60,495 nucleotides of DNA, taken from the NCBI GenBank assembly GCA_028819475.1, contig JAPPLJ010000055.1, forward strand, positions 11,957 to 72,451, given 5' to 3'. The position numbers were made by a program, and so were the translations under genes. Shown piece after piece: positions 8,568 through 17,187 of the stretch. The DNA comes from Rhodospirillaceae bacterium (GTDB lineage Bacteria; Pseudomonadota; Alphaproteobacteria; Bin65). Under the pieces are notes generated by a model. It saw nothing but the letters and a program-made list of their open reading frames with translations, was not told where the DNA came from and ran no database searches. Every line of letters begins with the position of its first letter. Positions within the stretch are counted from its first letter, which is position 1.

Positions 8568-8614
8568 GACTCTTAATCAGCGGGTCCGGGGTTCGAGTCC
8601 CCGATCGCCCTCCA
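8568..8614 (+). pseudogene. 3'-half of tRNA-Lys(CTT), attachment-site scar
   Basis: The sequence from the anticodon loop (CTCTTAA, anticodon CTT) through the T-arm (CGGGGTTCGAGTCCCCG), the acceptor 3' strand ATCGCCC and an encoded terminal CCA is tRNA-like, but the 5' half is absent. The bases before it do not pair with the 3' side of the anticodon stem and no GGGCGAT start is upstream. A tRNA cut at the anticodon loop beside an integrase gene is the classic product of integration into a tRNA gene. The intact copy would be expected at the other end of the element, left of this window. Confidence 0.8.
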
Positions 8615-8765
8615 ACTAACTCAATGAAATCGACCTGAAACAGAAGGTTACAGGATATCGCCGGTCGGACGGCGGCTGGCGCGCCCGGCGCATCGGCCGG
8701 CGCTCGACCCCGGCGGCGCCGGGCGGTCCGGGCTTCCGTATCGCCTCGGCCACTGCGCCGCTGCG

Positions 8766-9584
8766 CTATGCCGACCCGCCGATGCGTTCGGTCAGATCGG
8801 CCGCGGCCCGGCGGACTGCGTTGCCGTAGAGGCCGATATCCCGGTCCGTAAAGCGGGCGGTCGGGCCGGAGACCGATACGCCCGCCACCGCGTCGCCCCG
8901 CGCATTGAAGACGGGCGCCGCGATGCAGCGCATGCCCTCATAGCGTTCCTCGTCGTCGAAGGCCCAGCCGCGGGTCCGGATCGTGTCGAGTTCGGCGAAC
9001 AGGAGTTGCGGTTTGGTGAGGGTGTTGGGCGTGAACTCGGCCAGCCCCTTCCTCTGGAGCAGTTTCTCGATGTCCCCGGGCGCAAGCTGCGAGAGCAGCG
9101 CCTTGCCGGCGCCGCAGGCATGCATCGGGCTGCGGGCACCGGGGCGGAAGAAGGCCCTGATCGGGTTGGAGGTCTCGACCTGGCTTATGAAGACCATGTC
9201 GCCGTCGTCGGGGATCGCAAGGTTGGCCGTCTCGCCGGTCTCGCTCATCAGGCGCTGCATGATATCCCGGCTGGCCTCCACCAGGTCGATGCGCTTCAGA
9301 AAGCCGGAGCCGGCGCGGAAGGCCTCGACCCCGATCATCCACTCCTGGGCGTCCTCGTCGAATTCGGCAAACCGGTGTCTCTGGAGCGTCGTCAGGAGCC
9401 GATGGGCGGTCGACGGCGGCATCCCGGCCTGCATGGCGAGGCTGGTCAGCGCGATCCGGTTTTCGCGCGCGAGCAGGCGCAGCAACTGCAATCCGCGGTC
9501 GAGCGCCCGCACCGTTCCCGTATCGGCGTCGGATATGGCCTTGCGCGGGCGGCCACGCGGACGTTTCGGAGGAGCCCGATCCAT
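8766..9584 (-). CDS. bhcR: IclR-family regulator of the beta-hydroxyaspartate operon
   Basis: A 272-residue IclR protein. The winged HTH covers about residues 23-85 (LDRGLQLLRLLAREN, then AMQAGMPPSTAHRLLTTLQR) after a basic AT-hook-like tail (KRPRGRPRK), and the effector domain follows (MHACGAGKALLSQ, MRCIAAPVFNARGD, VAGVSVSGPTAR). ATG 9584 avoids a long AT-rich extension. It is divergent from bhcA with a 217-bp AT-rich gap, as for bhcR in Paracoccus, where the regulator responds to glyoxylate. The symbol rests on family plus context. Confidence 0.85.
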   Translation of the reverse strand: MDRAPPKRPRGRPRKAISDADTGTVRALDRGLQLLRLLARENRIALTSLAMQAGMPPSTAHRLLTTLQRHRFAEFDEDAQEWMIGVEAFRAGSGFLKRIDLVEASRDIMQRLMSETGETANLAIPDDGDMVFISQVETSNPIRAFFRPGARSPMHACGAGKALLSQLAPGDIEKLLQRKGLAEFTPNTLTKPQLLFAELDTIRTRGWAFDDEERYEGMRCIAAPVFNARGDAVAGVSVSGPTARFTDRDIGLYGNAVRRAAADLTERIGGSA

Positions 9585-9655
9585 GAGCGGCGTTTCTTCC
9601 TGGGCGAAACCGAGGCAGAATCCCAGTGTAAACGAAAAAAAAATTTCGGCAATTT

Positions 9656-9669
9656 TTTCCGACAGGAAA
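9656..9669. promoter_or_regulatory. inverted repeat, candidate BhcR operator 1
   Basis: TTTCC-GACA-GGAAA is a perfect 5-bp inverted repeat in the bhcR-bhcA gap, about 70 bp upstream of bhcR. IclR proteins bind such short palindromes. Assignment to BhcR is inferred from position. Confidence 0.45.
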
Positions 9670-9729
9670 TCTGGAAAATACAACGCATTGTTAATTAACG
9701 ATATTCTAATATAAAATAAAAATGGAATA

Positions 9730-9771
9730 TTTTTCTGAAAAAATTGACAAATTTGATGCACGCTCTAGATT
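9730..9771 (+). promoter_or_regulatory. bhcA promoter with overlapping inverted repeat
   Basis: TTGACA at 9744-9749 and TAGATT at 9766-9771 with 16-bp spacing form a sigma70-type promoter. Initiation near 9778 would leave a leader of about 24 nt that includes the AGGAGG ribosome-binding site. The inverted repeat TTTTTCTGAAAAA (9730-9742) abuts the -35 box, a position suited to an activator or repressor. Confidence 0.55.
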
Positions 9772-9801
9772 TCACGGCAGCGGCGACGAGGAGGACGCGT
9801 C

Positions 9802-10992
9802 ATGCCCGGACAGAATCCCGTCTTCATTCCCGGACCGACCAACATTCCGGACCGATTGCGCCGGGCGATGAACGTCCAGACGGCCGATCATCGCTCGCCC
9901 GGCTTCGCGGCGCTGCTCGGGCCGTTGCTGAGCGATCTCAAGACGGTCTTCAAGACGGCGTCCGGGCAGGTTTTCCTGTTCCCCGCCTCGGGCACCGGCG
10001 GATGGGAAGCGGCGATCGCCAACACGCTTTCTCCCGGCGACAAGGTCCTCGCCGCCCGCTATGGGACATTCTCCGACCGCTGGATCGACCTTTGCCGGCG
10101 GCACGGCATGGACGTCGAGGCGATCGAGTGCGACTGGGGCACCGGCGCACCGGCGGATCGCTTCGGCGCGCGGCTGGATGCCGACCGGAGGCGCGAGATC
10201 AAGGCCGTCCTGGTGACCCACAACGAGACGGCGACCGGCGTCAGGTCCGATGTCGCCGCGGTCCGCCGCGCGATGGATGTCTGCGGCCACCCGGCGATGC
10301 TCTTCGCGGACTGCGTCTCCTCGCTGGCCTCGATGGATTTCCGCATGGACGAGTGGGGCGTGGATGTCGCCGTTACCGGCTCCCAGAAAGGCTTCATGCT
10401 GGCGACCGGCATGGCGATCCTGGGCGTCAGCCGGAAGGCGCTCGAGGCCGCCGGAACGGCCGGGTGCGCCCGCTCGTTCTTCGATTTCAGCGAGATGGCC
10501 GCCGCCAACGCGGCGGGCGGCTTTCCCTACACGCCGCCGCTGCAGCTCATGCACGGCCTCCGCGAGAGCCTGGACATGCTTTTCGAGGAAGGGCTGGACA
10601 ATGTCTTCGCCCGGCACCGGCGCATCGCCGAAGGCGTCCGGCAGGCGGTTCATGCCTGGGGGCTGGACCTGTGCGCCCGATCGCCGGACCTCTACTCGGA
10701 TACGGTCAGCGCGATCCGCGTACCCGAGAGTTTCGACGCCGAGGCGCTGACCGACCACATCCGCGAAACCTACGCCGTGTCGTTCGGCGTCGGTCTGGGC
10801 CCGCTGGCCGGCAAGGTCTTCCGGATCGGCCATCTCGGCGCCATGACCGACGTGATGGCGCTGTCGGGAATCGCCGCCGTCGAGATGGCGATGGCGGATC
10901 TCGGCTATCCGGTCGAAACGGGTTCGGGCATCAGAGCGGCCCAGGAATACTACCGCCGGACCGCCCGCCCCGCGCTGCGGGCGGCGGCGTGA
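9802..10992 (+). CDS. bhcA: aspartate-glyoxylate aminotransferase
   Basis: First enzyme of the beta-hydroxyaspartate cycle: aspartate + glyoxylate gives oxaloacetate + glycine. A 396-residue class-V PLP enzyme of the serine-glyoxylate aminotransferase type, with substrate loop PGPTNIPDRLRRAM at the N-terminus, ADCVSSLASMDFRMDEW for PLP-ring contacts and the Schiff-base Lys196 in TGSQKGFM. ATG 9802 follows AGGAGG. It heads a tight four-gene operon with the dehydratase, aldolase and imine reductase; that order is what separates it from an ordinary serine-glyoxylate aminotransferase. Confidence 0.92.
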   Translation: MPGQNPVFIPGPTNIPDRLRRAMNVQTADHRSPGFAALLGPLLSDLKTVFKTASGQVFLFPASGTGGWEAAIANTLSPGDKVLAARYGTFSDRWIDLCRRHGMDVEAIECDWGTGAPADRFGARLDADRRREIKAVLVTHNETATGVRSDVAAVRRAMDVCGHPAMLFADCVSSLASMDFRMDEWGVDVAVTGSQKGFMLATGMAILGVSRKALEAAGTAGCARSFFDFSEMAAANAAGGFPYTPPLQLMHGLRESLDMLFEEGLDNVFARHRRIAEGVRQAVHAWGLDLCARSPDLYSDTVSAIRVPESFDAEALTDHIRETYAVSFGVGLGPLAGKVFRIGHLGAMTDVMALSGIAAVEMAMADLGYPVETGSGIRAAQEYYRRTARPALRAAA

Positions 10993-11021
10993 CGGCGCGC
11001 ATCATGAAGGAGGCCGGCGAC

Positions 11022-11975
11022 ATGGACATTCCGACCTACGACGACGTCGCCGCCGCGCACGAGCGGATCGCGCCGCATATCCACCGGACGCCGGTCATGA
11101 CGTCGAGTTGTATCGACCGGCTCGCCGGGGCCGCGCTGTTCTTCAAGTGCGAGAACCTCCAGAAGGCGGGCGCGTTCAAGGTTCGCGGCGCGTCGAACGC
11201 GGTGTTCGGGCTCGACGACGCGCGGGCCGGGCGCGGGGTCGCCACCCACTCCTCCGGCAACCACGCGCTCTCGCTCTCCTACGCCGCCGGCCGGCGCGGC
11301 ATCCCGTGCAACGTGGTCATGCCGCATACGGCGCCTGAGGCGAAGAAGAGCGCGGTGCGCGGCTATGGCGGGATCATCACTGAGTGCGAACCCTCGACAT
11401 CGTCGCGCGAAGCCACGTTCGCCGAGGTGCAGGCCGCCACCGGTGCGGAATTCGTCCATCCCTACAACGACGCCCGCGTCATCGCCGGCCAGGCGTCCTG
11501 CGCAAAGGAGCTTATCGGCCAGGTCGACGGGCTCGATGCAGTGATTGCGCCGATCGGCGGCGGCGGCATGGTTTCGGGCACCTGCCTTGCGCTGTCGAGC
11601 CTGGCGCCCGGCACCGCGGTCTACGCGGCCGAACCGGAGCAGGCCGACGACGCCTGCCGCAGCCTCAGGGCAGGCCGCATCATCGCGGACGACGCGCCGG
11701 AGACCGTCGCGGACGGGCTGAAGGTGCCGCTCAAGGAGCTGACCTGGCACTTTGTGGCGAACCACGTCACCGACATCCTGACCGTGAGCGAGCGGGAAAT
11801 CGTCGACGCCATGAAGCTCGTCTGGAAGCGCATGAAGCTCGTGATCGAGCCGTCGAGCGCGGTAACGGTCGCGGCCATTCTCAAGCACACGGATACGTTC
11901 GCCGGCCGCCGGGTCGGCGTCATCCTCACGGGCGGCAACGTCGATCTCGACGCCTTGCCGTGGACGCAACAATAG
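11022..11975 (+). CDS. bhcB: beta-hydroxyaspartate dehydratase
   Basis: A fold-type II PLP enzyme of 317 residues (threonine/serine dehydratase family). In the cycle it dehydrates erythro-beta-hydroxyaspartate to iminosuccinate. Visible motifs are PLP Lys53 in GAFKVRGA, the phosphate-binding loop GGGGMVSG, and SSGNHALSLSYAA for substrate binding. ATG 11022 is chosen over 11004 because AAGGAGG lies 8 nt upstream of it. It starts 29 bp after bhcA. Without the neighbours it would be called threonine dehydratase-like; context makes the specific call. Confidence 0.9.
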   Translation: MDIPTYDDVAAAHERIAPHIHRTPVMTSSCIDRLAGAALFFKCENLQKAGAFKVRGASNAVFGLDDARAGRGVATHSSGNHALSLSYAAGRRGIPCNVVMPHTAPEAKKSAVRGYGGIITECEPSTSSREATFAEVQAATGAEFVHPYNDARVIAGQASCAKELIGQVDGLDAVIAPIGGGGMVSGTCLALSSLAPGTAVYAAEPEQADDACRSLRAGRIIADDAPETVADGLKVPLKELTWHFVANHVTDILTVSEREIVDAMKLVWKRMKLVIEPSSAVTVAAILKHTDTFAGRRVGVILTGGNVDLDALPWTQQ

Positions 11976-11985
11976 GAGGACATCC

Positions 11986-13149
11986 ATGGACATGCCCATC
12001 GGAACCAAACACCCGGAAGTCGGCTACGACCTGCCGGCCACGGTCGGGATGGACGAAAGCGAGATCCAGACCCCCTGCCTCGTGCTCGATCTCGACGCGC
12101 TGGAGGACAATATCGTCAAGATGGGCGAATTCGCGAAACGGATGGGCGTGCGCCACCGGATCCACGGGAAAATGCACAAGTCGGTCGATATCGCCCTGCT
12201 GCAGGAGAAGCTCGGCGGCAGTTGCGGCGTCTGCTGCCAGAAGGTGAGCGAGGCGGAAGTCTTCGTGCGCGGCGGCATCCGGGACGTGCTGGTTTCGAAC
12301 CAGGTGCGCGATCCGGCCAAGATCGACCGGCTCGCGCGGCTGCCGCGCCTGGGCGCGCGGATCGTCGTGTGCGTCGACGACATGGCAAATGTCGCCGAAC
12401 ACTCCGTCGCGGCGGCGAAACACGGCACGCAGATCGAATGCCTGGTCGAGATCGATTGCGGCGCCGGCCGATGCGGCGTCACGGAAACGTCCGAAGTCGT
12501 CGCGATCGCCAGGGCGATCGACGCCGCCCGGGGCCTGAAATTTTCCGGGCTCCAGGCCTATCAGGGCGCGATGCAGCATCTCGACCTGTATGCCGACCGC
12601 AAGGCGAAGATCGACATCGCGGTCGACATGGTCCGGGCCGCGGTCGAGGCGCTGAAGGCCGAGGGGCTCGACTGTGACATCGTCGGCGGCGGCGGCACCG
12701 GCTCGTATTATTTCGAGGGCAGTTCCGGCGTCTACAACGAGCTCCAGTGCGGCTCCTACGCGTTCATGGATGCCGATTACGGCCGCATTCTCGACAAGGA
12801 CGGAAACCGCATCGACCGCGGCGAATGGAAGAACGCCCTGTTCATCCTGACATCGGTCATGAGTCACGCCAAACCCGACAAGGCAATCTGCGACGCCGGC
12901 CTGAAAGCGCAGTCGGTCGACAGCGGCCTTCCCGTGGTGTTCGGCCGCGATGACGTGACATACGTCAAGTGCTCGGACGAGCATGGCGTGATCGAGGACC
13001 CGGCCGGCGCGCTCGCGATCAATGAAAAGCTGCGCCTCGTGCCCGGCCATTGCGATCCGACCTGCAACGTCCACGACTGGTATGTCGGCGTGCGCGGCGG
13101 CAAGGTCGAGACGGTCTGGCCGGTGAGCGCCCGCGGCAAGGCCTACTGA
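11986..13149 (+). CDS. bhcC: beta-hydroxyaspartate aldolase
   Basis: Condenses glycine and glyoxylate to beta-hydroxyaspartate, the carbon-carbon bond-forming step. A 387-residue fold-type III PLP protein of the D-threonine aldolase/alanine racemase-N type. The Schiff-base Lys62 is in RIHGKMHKS, the phosphate-binding Gly-rich segment is VGGGGTGSYYF, and the C-terminal metal motif of D-threonine aldolases is seen as PGHCDPTCN. The start codon follows AGGAGG. The gene overlaps bhcD by one base in TGATG, indicating translational coupling. Confidence 0.92.
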   Translation: MDMPIGTKHPEVGYDLPATVGMDESEIQTPCLVLDLDALEDNIVKMGEFAKRMGVRHRIHGKMHKSVDIALLQEKLGGSCGVCCQKVSEAEVFVRGGIRDVLVSNQVRDPAKIDRLARLPRLGARIVVCVDDMANVAEHSVAAAKHGTQIECLVEIDCGAGRCGVTETSEVVAIARAIDAARGLKFSGLQAYQGAMQHLDLYADRKAKIDIAVDMVRAAVEALKAEGLDCDIVGGGGTGSYYFEGSSGVYNELQCGSYAFMDADYGRILDKDGNRIDRGEWKNALFILTSVMSHAKPDKAICDAGLKAQSVDSGLPVVFGRDDVTYVKCSDEHGVIEDPAGALAINEKLRLVPGHCDPTCNVHDWYVGVRGGKVETVWPVSARGKAY

Positions 13150-14198
13150 TGCCGCCGGAACCGGCCACGCGGGCCGGCCGGCCGGATCCCGCGGGACACG
13201 CCGCGGCTGCGGGCGCCGCAGCGAAGGTCCGGATCCCGGTCCTCTCGGACGAGGTCTGCGCCCGGCTGGTCAGCCGGCAGGACGCGTTCGAGGCGGTCGA
13301 GGCGGTCTTCGCCGCCACCGCGGCGGGCGCGGCCCGGAACTTTCCGGTCGTGCGCGAGGCGATCGGCCATGGCGATGCGCTCTACGGCTTCAAGTCCGGC
13401 TTCGACCGGTCGCGGCTCGTCCTGGGCGTCAAATCCGGCGGCTACTGGCCCGGCAATTCCGACCGGGGCCTGGCCAGGCACCAGTCGACGGTCTTTCTGT
13501 TCGACGCCGATACCGGGCAATTGAAGGCATTGGTCGCCGGCAACCACCTGACCGCGATCCGGACGGGCGCTGCTTCGGCCGTTTCCATCGCGCAGCTGGC
13601 CCGCAAGGATGCCCGTGTGCTGGGCATCGTCGGCGCCGGCCACCAGGCGCCCTTCCAGCTGCGCGCCGCGGCCGAGCAGCGCGATTTCGAGCGGGTGGTC
13701 GCCTGGAGCCCCCATCGCAGGGCGTTGCCGGAGCTGGCCGGGGTTGCGGAGGAGGCCGGCCTGCCGTTCGAGGCGGTCGGCGCCGAGGAGCTTGCCGCCC
13801 TGGCGGACGTCATCGTCACCATAACCTCCTCCTTCGCCCCGCTCCTGAAGGCGGACTGGATCAGGCCCGGAACGCATCTGGCCTGCATGGGGACCGACAC
13901 CAGGGGCAAGCAGGAAGTCGAACCGGCGCTGCTCGCAGCCGCCTCCGTTTTTACCGACGAGGTCGCCCAGTCCGTCTCGATCGGCGAGGCGCAGCACGCC
14001 TTCGCCGCGGGGACGATCGCCGAGAGCGCCATCACGCCGCTCGGCGCCGTGATCGACGGGACGCATCCCGGCCGTACGTCGGACGCGGAGATCACCCTGT
14101 TCGACGGCACCGGCGTCGGCTTGCAGGACCTGGCCGTCGCCGATCTTGCGCTGAGACGGAGCGCCGGCCAGGGCGGCATCGCGTTCGTCGAATTGTAG
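13149..14198 (+). CDS. bhcD: iminosuccinate reductase
   Basis: Reduces iminosuccinate to aspartate with NAD(P)H and closes the cycle. A 349-residue member of the ornithine cyclodeaminase/mu-crystallin family with a Rossmann site VLGIVGAGHQAPFQL near residue 155 and conserved family segments GVKSGGYWPGN and GNHLTAIRTGAASAV. It has a 20-residue Pro/Ala-rich N-terminal extension before the fold begins at VRIPVLS. It ends the bhc operon; the convergent channel gene lies 67 bp beyond. Confidence 0.9.
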   Translation: MPPEPATRAGRPDPAGHAAAAGAAAKVRIPVLSDEVCARLVSRQDAFEAVEAVFAATAAGAARNFPVVREAIGHGDALYGFKSGFDRSRLVLGVKSGGYWPGNSDRGLARHQSTVFLFDADTGQLKALVAGNHLTAIRTGAASAVSIAQLARKDARVLGIVGAGHQAPFQLRAAAEQRDFERVVAWSPHRRALPELAGVAEEAGLPFEAVGAEELAALADVIVTITSSFAPLLKADWIRPGTHLACMGTDTRGKQEVEPALLAAASVFTDEVAQSVSIGEAQHAFAAGTIAESAITPLGAVIDGTHPGRTSDAEITLFDGTGVGLQDLAVADLALRRSAGQGGIAFVEL

Positions 14199-14265
14199 AT
14201 CCGTAAAGCGCGCTACGGGACAGCGCCCGCCGCCGGCGCTCGCTCCCGGGCCAGCCAAACCGCCG

Positions 14266-15084
14266 TTAAAGCCGGTTCCTGTCGCCGACGGGAACGACCG
14301 CAACCGGGGCCCGGCACCGCGCCACCCGCCGGTTCGCCAGCCAGTAGCAGAAACTCACGAAGACGCATCCGGAGACGATGTTCCCGAGCGTGACCCAGAA
14401 CAGGTTATGGGCCATGCCGGCGAGCGGATCGGAAACCGCCGGACCGGTCAGCAGCGCGATGCCGAAGATCGCCATGTTGGCCACGGAGTGCTCGAAGCCG
14501 CTGGCGATGAAGGCCAGCAGGCACCAGAAGATGACGATGCATTTTGCCGTATCGCTGGCCGTCCGGACGCTCATCCACAGGGCGAGGCAGACCAGCCAGT
14601 TGCACAGGATCGCGCGCGCGAAGAGGGCGAGCGCAGCGCCGTTCATCTTGTCGGCGGCGACGCCGTTCAGATAGTCGGCGCCGGCGGTCGCCACGGTCGT
14701 CCCGCCGGCGACCAGCAGCACGCAAAGAACGAAGGCGCCGGCGAGGTTTCCGGTCCAGGTCACGGCCCAGGACGCCGCCAGGTCGCGCAGCGGAATTCTG
14801 CGCTGGAGAACGCCGATGGTCATGTACATCACATGACCGGTAAACAGTTCCGCGCCGGCAAAGACGACCAGTGTCAGCGCAATGCCGAAGCAGGCGCCCA
14901 TCGCCAGGCTTCGCCATGACGGATCCGCGACATGCCCGATCGTGAAGATCAGGGCAATGCCAAATCCGATGTAGCTGCCCGCCAACATCGAAGACACGAA
15001 AAATCCCAGAGGATTGGACCTCAGGAAACCGATCTTCGTAACGGCGACATCGGATAGCTGCTCAATCGTATTCTGCTTGGGCAT
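14266..15084 (-). CDS. formate/nitrite transporter (FNT) family channel
   Basis: A 272-residue pentameric-channel subunit with six membrane helices. FNT signatures are clear: VVFAGAELFTGHVMYM, CNWLVCLALWM, GFEHSVANMA with the central His, and the N-terminal SMLAGSYIGFGI. ATG 15084 is preferred; an in-frame TTG at 15096 would overlap the dctM stop. It is the last gene of the TRAP operon, an unusual place for an FNT. Formate, nitrite, lactate and hydrosulfide are known family substrates. Beside a glyoxylate pathway, a C1/C2 monocarboxylate is the natural guess, but this is inference. Confidence 0.88.
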   Translation of the reverse strand: MPKQNTIEQLSDVAVTKIGFLRSNPLGFFVSSMLAGSYIGFGIALIFTIGHVADPSWRSLAMGACFGIALTLVVFAGAELFTGHVMYMTIGVLQRRIPLRDLAASWAVTWTGNLAGAFVLCVLLVAGGTTVATAGADYLNGVAADKMNGAALALFARAILCNWLVCLALWMSVRTASDTAKCIVIFWCLLAFIASGFEHSVANMAIFGIALLTGPAVSDPLAGMAHNLFWVTLGNIVSGCVFVSFCYWLANRRVARCRAPVAVVPVGDRNRL

Positions 15085-15092
15085 CGCCAATC

Positions 15093-16457
15093 TCAATCAA
15101 GTATCGTGTTCGGCAGCCAAAGGGCGATATCGGGGAGAGCGATGACCAGCAGGAGTCCGATGATCTGCAACAGAACGAAGGGGATAATGCCCTTGTACAC
15201 ATCCGTTATCGCGATGTTCGAAGGCGCGCATCCCTTCATGTAGAAGAGCGTTATTCCGAATGGCGGCGTGAGAAAGGACGTTTGCAGATTGATCGCGACG
15301 AGAAGCGCGAACCAGTGCATCATGTTGGCTTGCGGAACATGACTGCCGAAATCCAGCTGCGCGATGATCGGCGCGAAAATCGGGAACACGATCAGGGTTA
15401 TTTCAATCCACTCAAGGAAGAATCCGAGAATAAAGATGATCGCCATGATAATAAAAAGGATCGACCAGGGTCCGAGTTCCGCGGAGCCGACGAAGTCTTC
15501 GAACAGGAAGTCGCCGCCCAACGACCTGAAGACGTAGGCGAACGCCGTCGCGCCCAGGAAGATCAGGAACAGCATCGCGTTCGTCAGCATCGAGCGGTGC
15601 AGGACGCTGGTCAGGACGGAAAGGTTCAGGCGTTTGTTGAGGATTGCCAGCAATGTTGCCCCGAACGCGCCGACCCCTGCCGCCTCGGTCGGAGTCGCCC
15701 AGCCGAACCCGATCGATCCGAGAACGAGGAACATGAGAAGCAGCGGCGGCAGGAAGCTTTTCAGGACGAGGAGGGCAATGTCGCCGATCTCGGTCGGCCC
15801 TTCGTCCCGATGCATCATCGGCGCCTGTGCCGGTTTCAATGCGCCGATCGAGAAGATGTAGATCAGAAAGAGACCGGACAGCATGAGGCCCGGAAGCAGG
15901 GCCGCGACGAACAGCGTGCCGACCGACGTGGACAGAAGGTCGGCCATGATGACGAGCATGATGCTGGGCGGAATCAGGATGCCCAGCGTCCCGGCCGCGC
16001 CGATCGTCCCGGTTGCCAGCGGCGCCGAATAGCCCCGGTTCAGCATCACGGGCAGCGCCATCAGCGTCATCATCACGACCGTGGCGCCGACGATCCCCGT
16101 CGTGGCGGCCATGATCGTGCCCATGATGGTGACCGCAAGGGCCAGCCCTCCGGGGACGCGCCGCAGAAGAACCTGGAGACAGTACAGCAGGTCCCGCGCG
16201 ACGTTGCTGCGCTCCAGCATCGTGCCCATCAGGATGAACATCGGAATCGCCGTCAGAACGAGATTTTCTCCGACACCGCCATACAGTCTGACGAGGATGT
16301 TGAAGAACTCCTTGGTCGAGAACACGCCCAGCAGGTTGCCGACGCCGGCGAAGAGCAGCCCCACGCCACCGAGAACGAATCCGACCGGAAAGCCACTGAA
16401 CAGCAGGACGGCCAGGGCCATGAACATGAAGGCGGGCAACAGATCGACGAAGGTCAT
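15093..16457 (-). CDS. dctM: TRAP transporter large permease (DctM)
   Basis: A 454-residue inner-membrane protein with about 12-13 hydrophobic helices; it carries the ion-coupled translocation path of a tripartite transporter. DctM-typical segments include GVGLLFAGVGNLLGV, IPMFILMGTMLERSNVARDLL, GTIMAATTGIVGATV and LLVAINLQTSFLTPPFGITLFYMKG. It follows dctQ by about 60 bp and is translationally adjacent to the FNT gene. The extended N-terminus and the 'PFGITLFYMKG' ending suit the DctM subgroup for carboxylates; the substrate is unproven. Confidence 0.9.
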   Translation of the reverse strand: MTFVDLLPAFMFMALAVLLFSGFPVGFVLGGVGLLFAGVGNLLGVFSTKEFFNILVRLYGGVGENLVLTAIPMFILMGTMLERSNVARDLLYCLQVLLRRVPGGLALAVTIMGTIMAATTGIVGATVVMMTLMALPVMLNRGYSAPLATGTIGAAGTLGILIPPSIMLVIMADLLSTSVGTLFVAALLPGLMLSGLFLIYIFSIGALKPAQAPMMHRDEGPTEIGDIALLVLKSFLPPLLLMFLVLGSIGFGWATPTEAAGVGAFGATLLAILNKRLNLSVLTSVLHRSMLTNAMLFLIFLGATAFAYVFRSLGGDFLFEDFVGSAELGPWSILFIIMAIIFILGFFLEWIEITLIVFPIFAPIIAQLDFGSHVPQANMMHWFALLVAINLQTSFLTPPFGITLFYMKGCAPSNIAITDVYKGIIPFVLLQIIGLLLVIALPDIALWLPNTILD

Positions 16458-16516
16458 GGCTTGGTTCGCTTTTCCGGCTGTCGCGTGACGTACGCGTGGT
16501 GAATCCGGCGCTCGCT

Positions 16517-17125
16517 TCAGTGTCCCGGAGCGTCGGTTTCGTCCGCGAGGCGCCCGGCGTCCCTGTGAAGACTTTGTGCGATGGCAGCTTCGGCTTCGGC
16601 CGGTCCGAACAGGATAAGGAACTGCCGCAGCGCGACCGATATTCCGGCCAGCATGAGCATGCCCAATCCGATTGCGAGGGCGGACTTAATGATCCAGCGG
16701 TCGGACAGCCCGGTGCCGGCCGACGACACTTCATTGCTCACAAAGGATTCAACCGCGAACCCGATTCCGTTGTAGACCAGGATTCCGCAATAAGGGATTA
16801 CGAAACAAAGACATCCAACCAGTTCGATCCAGGACTGCATCCTGTTCGAAATCCGGCTTCGAAACAGATCGATCCGGACATGGGCGTTGGCGAGGAAGGC
16901 GTAACCGAGGCAAAAAATGAAAAGTACGGTGTGAAGATGCCATTCGAGTTCCTGGAGCTTTGTCGATCCGAGTACGAAAAAGCGCCGGGACACCACATCG
17001 AAGATAATGACGATCATGAGGGCGAGCGCCATCCACGTCGCCGCCCTGCCGACGTAACAGATGATGCGATTGAGTCCGATGCACGCTATTTGCAGAATAA
17101 TCATCGTCCGGTCTCGTTCAGGCAT
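16517..17125 (-). CDS. dctQ: TRAP transporter small permease (DctQ)
   Basis: A 202-residue protein with four hydrophobic helices; residues 20-50 and 60-85 (LEWHLHTVLFIFCLGYAFLA) match the DctQ fold. The N-terminus contains 'RIICYVGRAATWMALALMIV'. It bridges DctP and DctM in the inner membrane. It is separated from dctP by a hairpin terminator, so it probably receives less transcription than the binding protein. Confidence 0.85.
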   Translation of the reverse strand: MPERDRTMIILQIACIGLNRIICYVGRAATWMALALMIVIIFDVVSRRFFVLGSTKLQELEWHLHTVLFIFCLGYAFLANAHVRIDLFRSRISNRMQSWIELVGCLCFVIPYCGILVYNGIGFAVESFVSNEVSSAGTGLSDRWIIKSALAIGLGMLMLAGISVALRQFLILFGPAEAEAAIAQSLHRDAGRLADETDAPGH

Positions 17126-17130
17126 GAATT

Positions 17131-17163
17131 AAAAAAATCGGAGCTCCGAAATGCCGGAGCTCC
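17131..17163 (-). terminator. intergenic attenuator between dctP and dctQ
   Basis: Read on the minus strand, GGAGCTCCG and CGGAGCTCC form a 9-bp stem around a 6-base loop, followed by seven T. This is an intrinsic terminator inside the operon. Partial termination here would give excess DctP over DctQM, the usual stoichiometry need of binding-protein transporters. Confidence 0.8.
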
Positions 17164-17187
17164 TTAATTTTCCTGTGCCGGAGATCT

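Noticed and set aside
9744..11021. 5' extension of the beta-hydroxyaspartate dehydratase frame through bhcA
   Set aside because: It is the +1 frame of bhcA; the dehydratase begins at 11022 with its own ribosome-binding site.
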